Shown here: positions 1 to 8,455 of the stretch, one piece after another
How the letters are laid out: every line of letters begins with the position of its first letter
How positions within the stretch are numbered: the stretch's first letter is position 1
Assembly: GCA_034004605.1 (NCBI GenBank)
Contig: JAVEWJ010000003.1
Span: forward strand, 1-64,000
Direction of reading: 5' to 3'
From: JAVEWJ01 sp034004605
GTDB lineage: Bacteria > Patescibacteriota > Gracilibacteria > UBA1369 > LOWO2-01-FULL-3
DNA length: 64,000 nt
The notes under the pieces: model-generated
What the model saw: only the letters and a program-made list of their open reading frames with translations
Told to the model about the DNA's origin: nothing
Databases searched by the model: none
Program-made: the position numbers and the translations under genes

Positions 1-146
1 TGTTTGAAACTTTGTCTAAGAAGTGGGTTTTTACCTGCGACTTGGGTTCAATGTCCATTCGTTTTACCAAGATGTATGGCGTAGAACCAGTTTTAAACTT
101 GTTTTTCCGGGATGATTTTTTGAGAAATATGAACTAACTCCAAAAA

Positions 147-188
147 AATCATAAAAGACCACCCCGGCAAAACAAGCCGAGGTGACCT
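147..188 (-). terminator. Hairpin with T-rich tail, read on the minus strand
   Basis: On the minus strand, GGTCACCTCGGC (188-177) and GCCGGGGTGGTC (169-158 region) can pair over 12 positions if G-U pairs are allowed, with a 7-nt loop, followed by TTTTATGATTTTTTT. On the plus strand the same stem has mismatches, so it folds better as minus-strand RNA. No minus-strand gene precedes it: the next gene is the plus-strand MFS transporter. It may end an antisense transcript or be part of the leader of the MFS gene. No other gene is seen in positions 1-230. Confidence 0.45.
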
Positions 189-217
189 TTAACAACCAGA
201 AGATTTCGCGAAAGAAG

Positions 218-223
218 AAGGAG
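218..223 (+). promoter_or_regulatory. Shine-Dalgarno AAGGAG of the MFS gene
   Basis: AAGGAG lies 7 nt before the ATG at 231. This is notable because most genes in the window have no SD. Confidence 0.75.
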
Positions 224-230
224 TTTTGAC

Positions 231-1436
231 ATGGAAGTTCAACGAACGATTCGTGCGTACCTGATTGTGAACACGCTTTTCTGTGTATCACATTCGTTTA
301 TCGCCTCAAGCTACATGATCTTTTTGCTTGGAGCAGGCCTTGACCAGTTCCAGGCAAACTTGGTCAATGTGGTGTTTTACTTCGGGGTGGTGTTCTTTGA
401 GATCCCGACCGGTGTTGTGGCGGACGTCTTCGGGCGGAGGATTTCGGTTCTCATCAGCATTGGGCTGATGATGATTTCGTTCTTCCTCTACGGAGCATCC
501 GATGATATGCTTGGGTTCATGCTTGCCGAACTTATTGGAGCTATCGCTCTTACTTTTGAGAGTGGGGCTTTTAGCGCCTGGGTGGTCGATGAAATAAAAG
601 GGCATGGTTACGAAGAATCGACAGACAAACTCTTTGCTCGTGAACAGGTCTACACTTCTTTTGCGAGTATTGGAGGGGTTTTGGTCGGTGGAGTGTTGTT
701 TGATCTTAATAGAAGCTATGCTTGGTGGTGTGGAGGCGTCTTATTGTTCTTCACCCTGATCATTGCTTGCTTTCTAATGAAAGAACTACACTTCGATCGA
801 AAAGTGTCGGATATTCTCGGGAAAGTAAATCAGAGCCTTGAAATTCTGAAATTCAGTTTCAAGTATCTGAAAAAATCCCGGGAAGTCCGCTTTCTGATCG
901 TCGTCGGTGCTTCGCTTTCCCTTGCGTTGCAAGTGCCAAACATGTTTTGGCAACCCATCTTTGTTGGGGAAACTTCCAATTCAAAAGGGCTTTCGCTCAT
1001 TTGGGTCGGAGTGCTTCTAACAATTATTGCGGGTGGAAAGCTGGCACCGGCGTTCAGAAAAAAACTTCGATCCGACCGGAAAGCCATTATCGTTCTCAAT
1101 ATTTTCATAGGAATCGGAATTTTCGTCCTGATCTGCACAAATTCACTGTGGATCATGCTGACGGGATTTCTGTTTCATGAATTAGCGAGAGCGATGAGCG
1201 CGCCACTACGAACAAAATACCTACACGACAACGTACCCTCGAAGCAAAGAGCGACTTTGATATCTTTCGAGTCGCTGTTTCGAACCTTGGGTGGCGTTGT
1301 GGGACTTATGATCTTCGGGCTTATCGCCGAGCTCGAGGGTTACACTCTTCCCTTCCTTCTTTCCGGCGCAATCGTAATACTCATCTCTGTGGTTTACTTT
1401 TTGAAGAACGGCTTCAATGAGAAAACTACAGGGTAA
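231..1436 (+). CDS. MFS transporter
   Basis: Integral membrane transporter of the major facilitator superfamily, 401 aa, substrate unknown. About 12 hydrophobic segments are visible. The loop after the second segment carries the MFS motif-A pattern (GVVADVFGRR, about residues 60-70). The start is fixed by the strong AAGGAG 7 nt upstream. Codon use is clearly more GC-rich than in the following genes (many C- and G-ending codons such as GTC, TTC, CGG). The gene stands alone and ends in its own GC-rich terminator, so it looks like a self-contained acquired unit. MFS membership is firm; drug or sugar specificity cannot be read from sequence. Confidence 0.85.
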   Translation: MEVQRTIRAYLIVNTLFCVSHSFIASSYMIFLLGAGLDQFQANLVNVVFYFGVVFFEIPTGVVADVFGRRISVLISIGLMMISFFLYGASDDMLGFMLAELIGAIALTFESGAFSAWVVDEIKGHGYEESTDKLFAREQVYTSFASIGGVLVGGVLFDLNRSYAWWCGGVLLFFTLIIACFLMKELHFDRKVSDILGKVNQSLEILKFSFKYLKKSREVRFLIVVGASLSLALQVPNMFWQPIFVGETSNSKGLSLIWVGVLLTIIAGGKLAPAFRKKLRSDRKAIIVLNIFIGIGIFVLICTNSLWIMLTGFLFHELARAMSAPLRTKYLHDNVPSKQRATLISFESLFRTLGGVVGLMIFGLIAELEGYTLPFLLSGAIVILISVVYFLKNGFNEKTTG

Positions 1437-1458
1437 AGGTCCAAACAAGAATGCTAAA

Positions 1459-1487
1459 GGCCCCGCGCGTGCGCGGGGCCCTTTTTA
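1459..1487 (+). terminator. Rho-independent terminator after MFS gene
   Basis: The 10-bp stem GGCCCCGCGC/GCGCGGGGCC is followed by CTTTTTATT. An ORF reading through from 1451 would begin inside this terminator, which is one reason to start the next gene at 1562. Confidence 0.9.
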
Positions 1488-1508
1488 TTCTTATTGAGAA
1501 AATTATTA

Positions 1509-1537
1509 ATGACTTACTTTTGATTTTTTATTATACT
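1509..1537 (+). promoter_or_regulatory. Putative sigma70 promoter of DUF2202 lipoprotein
   Basis: ATGACT (1509-1514), 17-nt spacer, TATACT (1532-1537). The predicted transcript starts near 1544, giving an 18-nt leader without SD before ATG 1562. Confidence 0.5.
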
Positions 1538-1561
1538 TTGTTCAAATCCTTAAAAATCCTT

Positions 1562-2287
1562 ATGAAAAATTTTAAAAATCTTGCAAAAACCTTTTCGGTT
1601 TTCGGTATTTTTTTGATTATCTTATTTGGTTTTTCGGCGTGTAATATTCGATTTCGAAATACTGACAATTCGGATGAATATATTGTGGCAGATGAAGATT
1701 TTCTTAAGCCGGCTGAGCTTGTAGCCGCCAGTGATTCCGCGGGGATTGGCGTTTCCGACTTCGAAATAGAGGCTCTTTATAAAATGAGGGAAGAGGAAAA
1801 ATTGGCCTTTGATGTTTATAGTTTTTTGGGTGAAAAATGGAATCTTCAAATTTTCAAGAATATTGCGAAATCCGAACTCACGCATACTGATTCCGTGAAA
1901 TATTTGATTGATCTTTACGGCCTTCAAGATCCCGTAAAACAATTTAAAGAAGGAATTTATACTTCGGAAGATTTTAAGATTTTGTATGAACAACTTACGG
2001 AAAAAGGTTCAAGTTCCCTACTCGATGCGCTTATCGTAGGCGCAACCGTCGAAGATTTGGATATTTACGACCTTGATGAACTACTTGCCAAGGTTGAAAA
2101 CGCGAATGTGTATAATGTTTTTCAAAATTTAAGGAGAGGCTCTACAAATCATCTTCGAGCTTTTGTTTCCCAAATTTCACGAAACGGTGGAGAATACATT
2201 CCCCAATATATTTCACAATCGGAATATGAAGAGATTCTTTCACAAAGCCAAAGCAGAGGTCCGGGTAACGGAAACGGTCGTAAATAA
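1562..2287 (+). CDS. DUF2202 ferritin-like lipoprotein
   Basis: Predicted exported lipoprotein of 241 aa. The N-terminus has a basic start, a hydrophobic stretch and a lipobox-like FSAC (Cys near residue 24). The rest matches the DUF2202 family, a ferritin-like helical fold: EEEKLAFDVY early, SELTHTDSVK next, and the C-terminal YIPQYISQSEYE typical of this family. Repeated E and H residues in these helices could bind metal. The frame is open from 1451, but that start lies in the upstream terminator and would bury the signal peptide, so ATG 1562 is chosen. TspO follows 14 bp later and the two may be co-transcribed. The tail is Gly/Asn/Arg-rich. Biochemical role unknown. Confidence 0.85.
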   Translation: MKNFKNLAKTFSVFGIFLIILFGFSACNIRFRNTDNSDEYIVADEDFLKPAELVAASDSAGIGVSDFEIEALYKMREEEKLAFDVYSFLGEKWNLQIFKNIAKSELTHTDSVKYLIDLYGLQDPVKQFKEGIYTSEDFKILYEQLTEKGSSSLLDALIVGATVEDLDIYDLDELLAKVENANVYNVFQNLRRGSTNHLRAFVSQISRNGGEYIPQYISQSEYEEILSQSQSRGPGNGNGRK

Positions 2288-2301
2288 TCAATCTTTTCAA
2301 T

Positions 2302-2799
2302 ATGAAAAATTTTAAAAAATTTGCTTTAATTCTCGGTTTCATTCTTCTTCCTGTTTTGGGTGGCGCTATTTCCGGTTATTTTAGTTTGTCTGGAATTAAT
2401 GATTGGTATGTGAGTCTGAATAAGCCACCGCTTAATCCTCCGGGATGGATTTTCGGTCCGGTGTGGACTACTCTTTATATTTTAATGGGTCTATCTTCTT
2501 ACTTTGTCTTTTCAAAGAAGTATTTGTTTTTGAAAAAGAAAAAGAAGTTTATCCGAAAAATGGCTCTTTTATTTTACTTTTTACAACTCGCCCTAAATTT
2601 TCTTTGGTCTTTTATGTTTTTCAACTTGGAAAGCCCTTTTTTGGCTTTAATAAATGTCGCAGTTTTGTTTGTTTTAATTCTTCTCACGATTTTTTATTCT
2701 TATAAAGTAAAAAAAATCGCCGGATACTTGCTAATACCTTATATTCTTTGGGTTTCTTTTGCGTCCTATTTGACTTTGATGATATTTCTATTGAATTAA
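2302..2799 (+). CDS. tspO: TspO/MBR tryptophan-rich sensory protein
   Basis: Five-helix membrane protein of the TspO/MBR (translocator protein) family, 165 aa, the usual length. The hallmark is the Pro/Trp-rich segment NPPGWIFGPVWTTLY after helix 1 (about residues 47-62), with further Trp in NFLWSFMFF and PYILWVSF. Bacterial members bind porphyrins and have roles in stress or light/oxygen signalling. The ligand here is unknown. It lies 14 bp after the DUF2202 lipoprotein on the same strand. Confidence 0.93.
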   Translation: MKNFKKFALILGFILLPVLGGAISGYFSLSGINDWYVSLNKPPLNPPGWIFGPVWTTLYILMGLSSYFVFSKKYLFLKKKKKFIRKMALLFYFLQLALNFLWSFMFFNLESPFLALINVAVLFVLILLTIFYSYKVKKIAGYLLIPYILWVSFASYLTLMIFLLN

Positions 2800-2939
2800 T
2801 GCCAATAAATTCAGGATTGATTTCTTTGAATTGAATTTCTATCTATTTATTTTTTGGATTTTTAGTTTTGGATGCTTTTTGAAACGATTCTATTCTTTCA
2901 ATAAAGACAAAATTGGCCTTAATATTTCTGGAATTATTT

Positions 2940-3839
2940 TTAGATATAAATATCGTTTTGAATAGGATACTCCTTTAAGTCGCTGAAATAGGCTTCCGAA
3001 AAATTCGAATCTGTAATCTCGGCTTCTCGATGATCTCTTGTTATTGAAGCCTTGTACGCGACCCCGTGGTTGTCAATTCCGAGGAAAAATATTTTTTCCG
3101 AATCTTTGCCATTGTAATAGTAATATTTCCCGTTTATTTTTTTAAACAATGGATCTCTTTTTTTGTCTTCAGATTCAGGGAAGCCAACGTAATTAAAATG
3201 GGCAAACAAAATTTTTGATAATTTTTGCATTATGCCATTCAAATCCTGCCAAGGAAAAGGTCTTAACATATCTATTTGAATTTTTTCTATTTCTATCTCG
3301 GCTTGAAATTCGGAAATTTCCTTTTTAAGTTCATAAAAAAGCTTGTCTACTTGATTTCTGATGATTCCCGTTTGCTGAGATAAATCGTGTCGAATAAAAT
3401 CCTTCTCAAATTCTTTAAATATTTTTTTGTACTCATTAAATTCACCTCGGTTTAATCTAACAACCTCTTCTCCAAGTAATGCGTAAAAATCTAGTTCGAA
3501 TCCTTCCGGAGAAAACACGGTTGTTCCAATATGTGTGTTTCCGAAAAAGTGTTTTAAAATATGTGGTTTGCCGTTTTCTAAGATTTTTTGAGAACGAAGT
3601 TGTTTAGCAAACAAAAGGGTGGAATTTGGCTCTCGTAAAGCGATTTTCTTCTCGCCAAAAAGTCTGTAAGTTTCGTTTGTAAAAAATACAATTTCCGGAT
3701 TTTCGCTTTTTGTTTCTGAATAGTCGTATGTCAAAGTGGCGACGGAATCAAGAGATGCGTTCTCTCCTAAAACTCTCGCATATCTTTGCGCTTTTAAAAA
3801 TTCATCACTTTTTTTTTCACCAAACAAAAAATTCTCCAT
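2940..3839 (-). CDS. Hypothetical soluble protein
   Basis: 299 aa, no family recognised. No signal peptide or membrane segment. The middle (about residues 140-200) is charged and probably helical or coiled coil (repeated KIFKEFEKDF, FYELKKEISEFQAEIEIEKI). The ends are mixed alpha/beta with many aromatic residues (KYYYYNGKDS). The start ATG at 3839 is the first in the frame and has no SD, like its neighbours. It stands alone between tspO and the tRNA-Leu gene. The 140 bp between tspO and this gene hold nothing recognisable. Confidence 0.7.
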   Translation of the reverse strand: MENFLFGEKKSDEFLKAQRYARVLGENASLDSVATLTYDYSETKSENPEIVFFTNETYRLFGEKKIALREPNSTLLFAKQLRSQKILENGKPHILKHFFGNTHIGTTVFSPEGFELDFYALLGEEVVRLNRGEFNEYKKIFKEFEKDFIRHDLSQQTGIIRNQVDKLFYELKKEISEFQAEIEIEKIQIDMLRPFPWQDLNGIMQKLSKILFAHFNYVGFPESEDKKRDPLFKKINGKYYYYNGKDSEKIFFLGIDNHGVAYKASITRDHREAEITDSNFSEAYFSDLKEYPIQNDIYI

Positions 3840-3932
3840 TTGATTATTGTTAGTACACTTAAATGTACATAATTTTTATATTTTGTAAAGTCGTATTTAT
3901 TTCCTGAGCGGTTTGTTGCGCTTTTGGCTAGA

Positions 3933-3961
3933 TTGACATTATCAAAGCTGATGAATAGAAT
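3933..3961 (+). promoter_or_regulatory. sigma70 promoter of tRNA-Leu
   Basis: TTGACA (3933-3938), 17-nt spacer, TAGAAT (3956-3961), placed 11 nt before the mature tRNA 5' end. Confidence 0.75.
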
Positions 3962-3972
3962 TTAAACAAAAT

Positions 3973-4058
3973 GGGCGAGTGGCGGAATGGTAGACGCGCT
4001 GCGTTCAGGTCGCAGTAGCCTTAAAGCTGTGGAGGTTCAAGTCCTCTCTCGCCCACCA
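3973..4058 (+). tRNA. tRNA-Leu (anticodon CAG)
   Basis: The acceptor stem GGGCGAG/CTCGCCC closes the molecule. The anticodon stem CTGCG/CGCAG holds the loop TTCAGGT, giving anticodon CAG. A long variable arm, as expected for a class II tRNA, precedes the T arm (GGTTCAAGTCC). The discriminator A and CCA (4056-4058) are encoded. Confidence 0.95.
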
Positions 4059-4081
4059 TTCGACGAGTTCATGGTGTTCCA

Positions 4082-4789
4082 CTAGATTTTTTTTGCGAAG
4101 ATGAAGCCGAATCTTGAGTCGTATTTTGAAGGGAGAATTTTTGTCTTAAAAGAGGATTTTTCGAGAATGCGGCGGATGTCTTCGCCCCTCATGTTTTCGT
4201 TTAACTCGTGATATTCCATGTAAATATTATTGAATGCCCTTATTTGTCTTTTCTCTGCTTTTTCAAAGATTTCAAACTCCACGCCTTCCGCGTCCAATTT
4301 CAACAATTCACAAGTGTCCGTATCGTTCATTTCCTTTACCTTTTCAAGTATTTGTGAAATAGAGCTAGTGAAAATTTTCTGCTCTTTTTCGTCGTTTTCG
4401 TCTGAAATAAGAGAATGATTGTGTGAATCCGTCTTTAAGAAGAGCACTCTTTGACCGGTAATCGATGAAACCGCTAGATTTTTCGGATAGACATTGAAAA
4501 TTCTATTGTCCGTAAAGTGACTTTTTAAAGTTTTGAAATTTTCAGGATCGGGCTCATATGCGTAAATAGGGACTTTGTCGTTTAATATGGATGCGTATAG
4601 GCTAAACATTCCGGTATGTGCGCCAATATCGATTATGGGAAGCTTTGCGTTTTTGATTATCGGATCCAAAACCGAATATTCCTTGTCTTCAAAAACTTCG
4701 AAATATACCGAAGCGTCGGCATCTGAGCGAATCAAAATCTCGAGATGTTTTCCGTATAAATTAATTGAATTTTTGTAAGGGTATGCCAT
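4082..4789 (-). CDS. FkbM family methyltransferase
   Basis: SAM-dependent methyltransferase of the FkbM family, 235 aa. The SAM-binding motif I is IIDIGAHTGMFSLYA (about residues 50-64), followed by an acidic strand end in YAYEPDPENF. The FkbM-type LLKLDAEGVEFEIF lies near residue 165. These enzymes usually O-methylate sugars or small molecules; the substrate here is unknown. Its start overlaps the 3' end of the DUF763 gene by 29 nt, so the two are one transcript and translation may be coupled. Confidence 0.88.
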   Translation of the reverse strand: MAYPYKNSINLYGKHLEILIRSDADASVYFEVFEDKEYSVLDPIIKNAKLPIIDIGAHTGMFSLYASILNDKVPIYAYEPDPENFKTLKSHFTDNRIFNVYPKNLAVSSITGQRVLFLKTDSHNHSLISDENDEKEQKIFTSSISQILEKVKEMNDTDTCELLKLDAEGVEFEIFEKAEKRQIRAFNNIYMEYHELNENMRGEDIRRILEKSSFKTKILPSKYDSRFGFIFAKKI

Positions 4790-5924
4790 TTGATAAGTGT
4801 TTTTTATCGGATAAAGGAATTTTAGCTCTATTTATGGCTTTCTTCAAGATTTCAATGCTATTGTCGTAGGTCTTTGTATCAACAGGAAATGGAATTGAGT
4901 CTTTCCCACCGTGAGCAAAGCTGTATCTTGCCGGGTCTTTGTAGGATGCGGGTGCACCGTAGATTACCTCGGACACTAGGGAAAGAGCACGAATTGTCTT
5001 TGCGCCAACACCTTTTGTCATAAGCATTTTTTCGAAATTCTCGGGTTTATTGTCCGTAAGAATATATATTATTTTTTCGAGATATTTACTCTTTGAAAAA
5101 TTTTCGTTTACGACGGGGTGAGTCGTGAAATCCTCATCGGAAAGCTCAAGAAGAGTAAGCTGATTTTCTGCAACTCGAATACTTTTCATCTTTGAAAGAC
5201 TTGAAGAGTGTCTTCGTAGAATCTGAATATCTTTCATTATCGTGTTGTAGTTTGAGTTTGCAAGTTCAAGCGATATCTTCCTGTTTTCTCCGCTTTCTTT
5301 TGCGGTCATATCAAGGGTGGGAGTTTTTAAAAAAAGTTGACTTGCGATACCGGTGTGTGGCTCTTCAATCAAATCTTTCGGCTTGTCGCTGTGCCAATGG
5401 TACCTTCGCGCCGTGTTGTTTTCCGTGTTCATTCCCTGCTGAATTACCGCCCAAGATCCGTTTTTTGAAAACATAAAACAGTGATGATAAAGAGTGTAGT
5501 TGTCCTGAATAAGGCTTGAATCAACCTTTGCGCTCATCTTGGAATTGTGTACCAAGTTTTGTCCGATTTTGTCGGGCAAATTTAAACGGTCCGCCCAAAA
5601 ATCGATTTGCTCGGGAGTTTTTAGCGATGTCTTGCCTTTTCCTCCGCAAATAAAAATTCCGTATTCTCTTTCCGCTCCGCGGATGGCTTCTTTTAGCGCT
5701 GCCGTAAGAATTGTGGTAAGGCCGGATGCGTTCCAATCAAAGGCTAATACAGTGCCCAGGCTTTGAAACCATACCGGATCCCCCATTCGTTTTATAAATT
5801 CATCGGGACCGTATTCCATGATCATTATCTCAACGATTTCTCTGCTTAGGGCTACCATACGGTCAAAAAGCCATTTCGGGCATTTTCCGTAGTCCAGAGT
5901 GAATGTTGCAATACCGCGGTGCAT
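4761..5924 (-). CDS. DUF763 domain protein
   Basis: 387 aa, matching DUF763 from its first residues (MHRGIATFTLDYGKCPKWLF). The family is best known from archaea and some thermophilic bacteria and has no assigned biochemistry. Visible features are a GGKGKTSLKTP segment (about residues 95-105), HCFMFSKNGSWAVIQQGMN, and a helix-hairpin-helix-like GVGAKTIRALSLVSEVIYG near the C-terminus (about 305-325), which would suit nucleic acid binding (inference). No signal or membrane segment. First gene of a two-gene operon with the FkbM methyltransferase. Confidence 0.85.
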   Translation of the reverse strand: MHRGIATFTLDYGKCPKWLFDRMVALSREIVEIMIMEYGPDEFIKRMGDPVWFQSLGTVLAFDWNASGLTTILTAALKEAIRGAEREYGIFICGGKGKTSLKTPEQIDFWADRLNLPDKIGQNLVHNSKMSAKVDSSLIQDNYTLYHHCFMFSKNGSWAVIQQGMNTENNTARRYHWHSDKPKDLIEEPHTGIASQLFLKTPTLDMTAKESGENRKISLELANSNYNTIMKDIQILRRHSSSLSKMKSIRVAENQLTLLELSDEDFTTHPVVNENFSKSKYLEKIIYILTDNKPENFEKMLMTKGVGAKTIRALSLVSEVIYGAPASYKDPARYSFAHGGKDSIPFPVDTKTYDNSIEILKKAINRAKIPLSDKKHLSNGIPLQKFN

Positions 5925-5962
5925 GATTTATTCTTAGATTAAATAAAAAATAATCCAAAAAC

Positions 5963-6187
5963 ATGTTCTTAACAATCGCATATTATAATGTGCTTGGGCT
6001 ACCAATGATTGCATGGGGTGGAATTGTGAGTTTTTTGTTTCTTTTTGCTACCGTTTTTATAGCTTTTCTACACAAAAAAGGCAATTTTACCATTCCTTAT
6101 AAATATCATCCGATTTTTGGCTTTATTACTCTTATTTTGGCGACTTTTCATGGTCTTCTTGGTGTTCTTGCATATCTAGGTTATTAA
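5963..6187 (+). CDS. Small two-helix membrane protein
   Basis: 74 aa with two hydrophobic segments (about residues 12-34 and 50-72) and a basic loop (HKKGNFTIPYKYHP). His48 lies at the edge of helix 2 and His63 within it, so a metal or heme role is conceivable but unproven. It starts at ATG 5963, divergent from DUF763, and its last 56 nt overlap the 3' end of the opposite-strand metallophosphoesterase. I do not recognise a family. Confidence 0.6.
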   Translation: MFLTIAYYNVLGLPMIAWGGIVSFLFLFATVFIAFLHKKGNFTIPYKYHPIFGFITLILATFHGLLGVLAYLGY

Positions 6188-7382
6188 GCAATGCATGAAC
6201 TTTTGTTGTGATTCCTTCAAGCTCAAAAGGGCTTTCTTTATTCTCTCTTTGAAAAATTATCGGATTTTGGGGGTTACTTAATAAAATTTGTCCTCCTTTT
6301 GATTCAACCTTTGCAAGCGAACAAGGAGTATTGATTTCCTCCCAATTATCTCCATAAAAAGCTCCAAAATCGATATTTGCACAGTGAATATTTTTTCCAA
6401 TTTTGTATATTTTTCCTCCTTCAGGATTATGACCATGAACATTGAAATTGACGCCTTTTTCAGATAATGAAAAATCAATATACTCGTTACTTAAGTAGGC
6501 TCTATTTTCAGTTGCTAAAAATGCTGTTCTTAAGCTCTCAAACAACTTATTCATCGTCTTTGAAATTTTTATTTTTTCTCCTAATAGATCTCTTCTTAAA
6601 ATTGATTGATAAAGCGAATTTAAAGTGTCGATACCAAATATTTGGATTAAATAGGCCATTTGCTCGTTTAATGGACAATGTTGGGCTAAGTTGTCGTCGA
6701 TTTGGGTGATTAAATGAAATGAACAAATGGTTTCGAGAATTATTCGTCCCTCCGGATCGTTTCGCATTTTCTCGAGGATTTCCTTGTTTCTATAAGTGCC
6801 TTTTTGATGAAATCCATTCATTTGACTTGGACTTATGTGTCTTTTTAAAAGTAAGTTGAATAAGTCCTTTTTTTTGTCTTTTTTTGTGATCGGCAAAAAT
6901 TGAAGCAACTCGGTAATTCCAAGTCCCATATTTTCTTTTCTGCAAACCGAAACTGCATCCATGCAATTTTGCGGATATTTAGTGCCATCTGCGTACCTCT
7001 GTTGATAATTTGGAACCGGAGAATCTCTTAAATATGAAATTAATAGCTCATCATGGTTTCCTGCTATCAAAACGATATCACCGCCCATCATTCTAGCTTG
7101 TTTTCTAATTCTATCGATCTCAAGCAGAATTTGTAGCCCCTCCGGGTATCTATCCCCAATCAAATCTCCTGTAAACACAAGTACTTTATTTTCTCCGATC
7201 CAATTATGAGATCCATCTATCAGACCTGCAAATTCGCAATTTTTATAAAGAGCAAGTAGTCTTCCGTTTAAATCTCCCACAAAAAACACATCGCTTGGAC
7301 GAGGCACTAATGAAAAAGGAATACGGTCGAATGTTCTTCGTTTATTTATATTTAGTTGCTCGGAACTTTTTTCTGATTCCAT
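6132..7382 (-). CDS. Metallophosphoesterase
   Basis: 416 aa calcineurin-like phosphoesterase. The metal-binding motifs occur in order: GDLNG (about residue 37; the usual DxH has Asn in place of His), GDLIGDR (about 73), GNHDE (about 109) and HGHNPEGG (about 320). The catalytic core is expanded between GNHDE and HGH by about 200 residues of mostly helical sequence. No signal peptide, so cytoplasmic. Substrate unknown: protein phosphatases and diadenosine tetraphosphatases share this layout. The DxN instead of DxH is worth noting because the His is a metal ligand in most members. Confidence 0.85.
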   Translation of the reverse strand: MESEKSSEQLNINKRRTFDRIPFSLVPRPSDVFFVGDLNGRLLALYKNCEFAGLIDGSHNWIGENKVLVFTGDLIGDRYPEGLQILLEIDRIRKQARMMGGDIVLIAGNHDELLISYLRDSPVPNYQQRYADGTKYPQNCMDAVSVCRKENMGLGITELLQFLPITKKDKKKDLFNLLLKRHISPSQMNGFHQKGTYRNKEILEKMRNDPEGRIILETICSFHLITQIDDNLAQHCPLNEQMAYLIQIFGIDTLNSLYQSILRRDLLGEKIKISKTMNKLFESLRTAFLATENRAYLSNEYIDFSLSEKGVNFNVHGHNPEGGKIYKIGKNIHCANIDFGAFYGDNWEEINTPCSLAKVESKGGQILLSNPQNPIIFQRENKESPFELEGITTKVHALLNNLDMQEHQEDHEKSPK

Positions 7383-7441
7383 TATGATCTTCTTAGTGAT
7401 TTAAAGTATTACAATGATTCAATATTGTTTCAAGTACTTTC

Positions 7442-7470
7442 TTTAATTTTTTATTTTCCTATTGTATAAT
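7442..7470 (+). promoter_or_regulatory. Putative promoter of RF-like gene
   Basis: Perfect TATAAT (7465-7470) with a weak TTTAAT 17 nt upstream. The predicted start near 7477 leaves only about 8 nt before ATG 7485, an almost leaderless transcript. Confidence 0.45.
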
Positions 7471-7484
7471 TTAATAAAAACAAT

Positions 7485-7883
7485 ATGAATTTTCCCATTG
7501 AATTATCTTTAAATTTATTAAACAAAGCCTCTTCGTTAAACATTTTACCAAATGATATTAGTGAACAATTCGTGAGAGGTGGAGGAAAGGGCGGACAAAA
7601 AATAAACAAAACTTCTTCAACCGTACTTTTAAAACACCTGCCGACAGGAATCGAGGTGAGATGCCAAAAACATCGAGAACAAAGTAAAAACAGGCTGTCG
7701 GCTTATAAACTATTAATTTTAAAAATTGAGGAAGTGAAACTTGGAAAAGAATCTGATCTTGCAAAAAAAATCTTCAAACTGAAAAAACAAAAAATGAAGA
7801 GGTCTAAAAGAGCAAAAGAGAAAATTTTGGACCAGAAAAAGCAAAGATCTGAGATTAAGGCCCTTCGAAAAGATGTTATTTAA
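7485..7883 (+). CDS. Release-factor-like GGQ protein (RF-1 domain)
   Basis: 132 aa peptidyl-tRNA hydrolase domain of the class I release factor superfamily, without the codon-recognition domains. The catalytic GGQ lies in GGGKGGQKINKTSS (about residues 32-45), followed by the usual VRCQKHREQSKNR. The C-terminal third is a Lys/Arg-rich tail. This is the build of ribosome-rescue proteins of the ArfB/C12orf65 type, which release peptides from stalled ribosomes. Which subfamily cannot be settled by eye. It converges with the Nudix gene and overlaps it by 8 bp. Confidence 0.85.
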   Translation: MNFPIELSLNLLNKASSLNILPNDISEQFVRGGGKGGQKINKTSSTVLLKHLPTGIEVRCQKHREQSKNRLSAYKLLILKIEEVKLGKESDLAKKIFKLKKQKMKRSKRAKEKILDQKKQRSEIKALRKDVI

Positions 7884-8349
7884 ATAAGGCCGGTAGGTCT
7901 TTTTTTATTTTCGTCCATTCCTTCCATAAATTTTCCAGGATGAAATCTCTAAAATGACCTTTTTTGAGTTCGTTTATTACTTCTTTCTCGGGCACCCATT
8001 TTGCATTTCTAAGTTCCCGTTTAGCGATATTAATTTTTCCGGATTTGTAAAAAACCCAAAAACTGATTCTAGCTTGTCCGCGAAGACCGGACTGTTTTTT
8101 AAGCATTTCGGGCCATTCGTAAATTATATAGACCTCGCTTTTTTGAAGAATATCGTATTTGAAATCTTTTCCTAGTTCTTCTTTGATTTCGCGTTTTAGC
8201 GTTTCGATTTCGTTTTCTCCAAGATCCATACCGCCTTTCACAAAATCAAATTCGTCTTTTCTGGCTTTTCTAAGCTGTGTAATCAAAAATTCTTTTTTTT
8301 CGTTTACAATTATCGCGGCAACCGATGCCCTATATACTTGAGAGTCCAT
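7876..8349 (-). CDS. Nudix hydrolase
   Basis: 157 aa Nudix-fold pyrophosphohydrolase. The Nudix box reads GGMDLGENEIETLKREIKEELG (quoted in part: G, five residues, E, seven residues, REIKEELG; about residues 40-62). Likely to hydrolyse a nucleoside diphosphate derivative; substrate unknown. A perfect TATAAT on the minus strand (8367-8362) would start the transcript only about 6 nt before the ATG at 8349. Divergent from the lipoprotein gene. Confidence 0.88.
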   Translation of the reverse strand: MDSQVYRASVAAIIVNEKKEFLITQLRKARKDEFDFVKGGMDLGENEIETLKREIKEELGKDFKYDILQKSEVYIIYEWPEMLKKQSGLRGQARISFWVFYKSGKINIAKRELRNAKWVPEKEVINELKKGHFRDFILENLWKEWTKIKKDLPALFK

Positions 8350-8392
8350 AATGATTCTTTAATTATATCAAGTGTAGAAAAACGCGATTGTC

Positions 8393-8420
8393 TTGTCAAA
8401 ATTTAAATTTTTAATAGAAT
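8393..8420 (+). promoter_or_regulatory. Putative promoter of lipoprotein gene
   Basis: TTGTCA (8393-8398), 16-nt spacer, TAGAAT (8415-8420), about 35 nt before ATG 8456. An in-frame TTG at 8393 falls in the -35 box and is therefore rejected as the start. Confidence 0.5.
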
Positions 8421-8455
8421 TGACCCGCTTTATTTTATTTCTTAATCCAAACGAA

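Noticed and set aside
64..291. 75-aa minus-strand open frame at the window start
   Set aside because: It runs through the minus-strand hairpin and overlaps the well-supported start of the MFS gene; no family resemblance.
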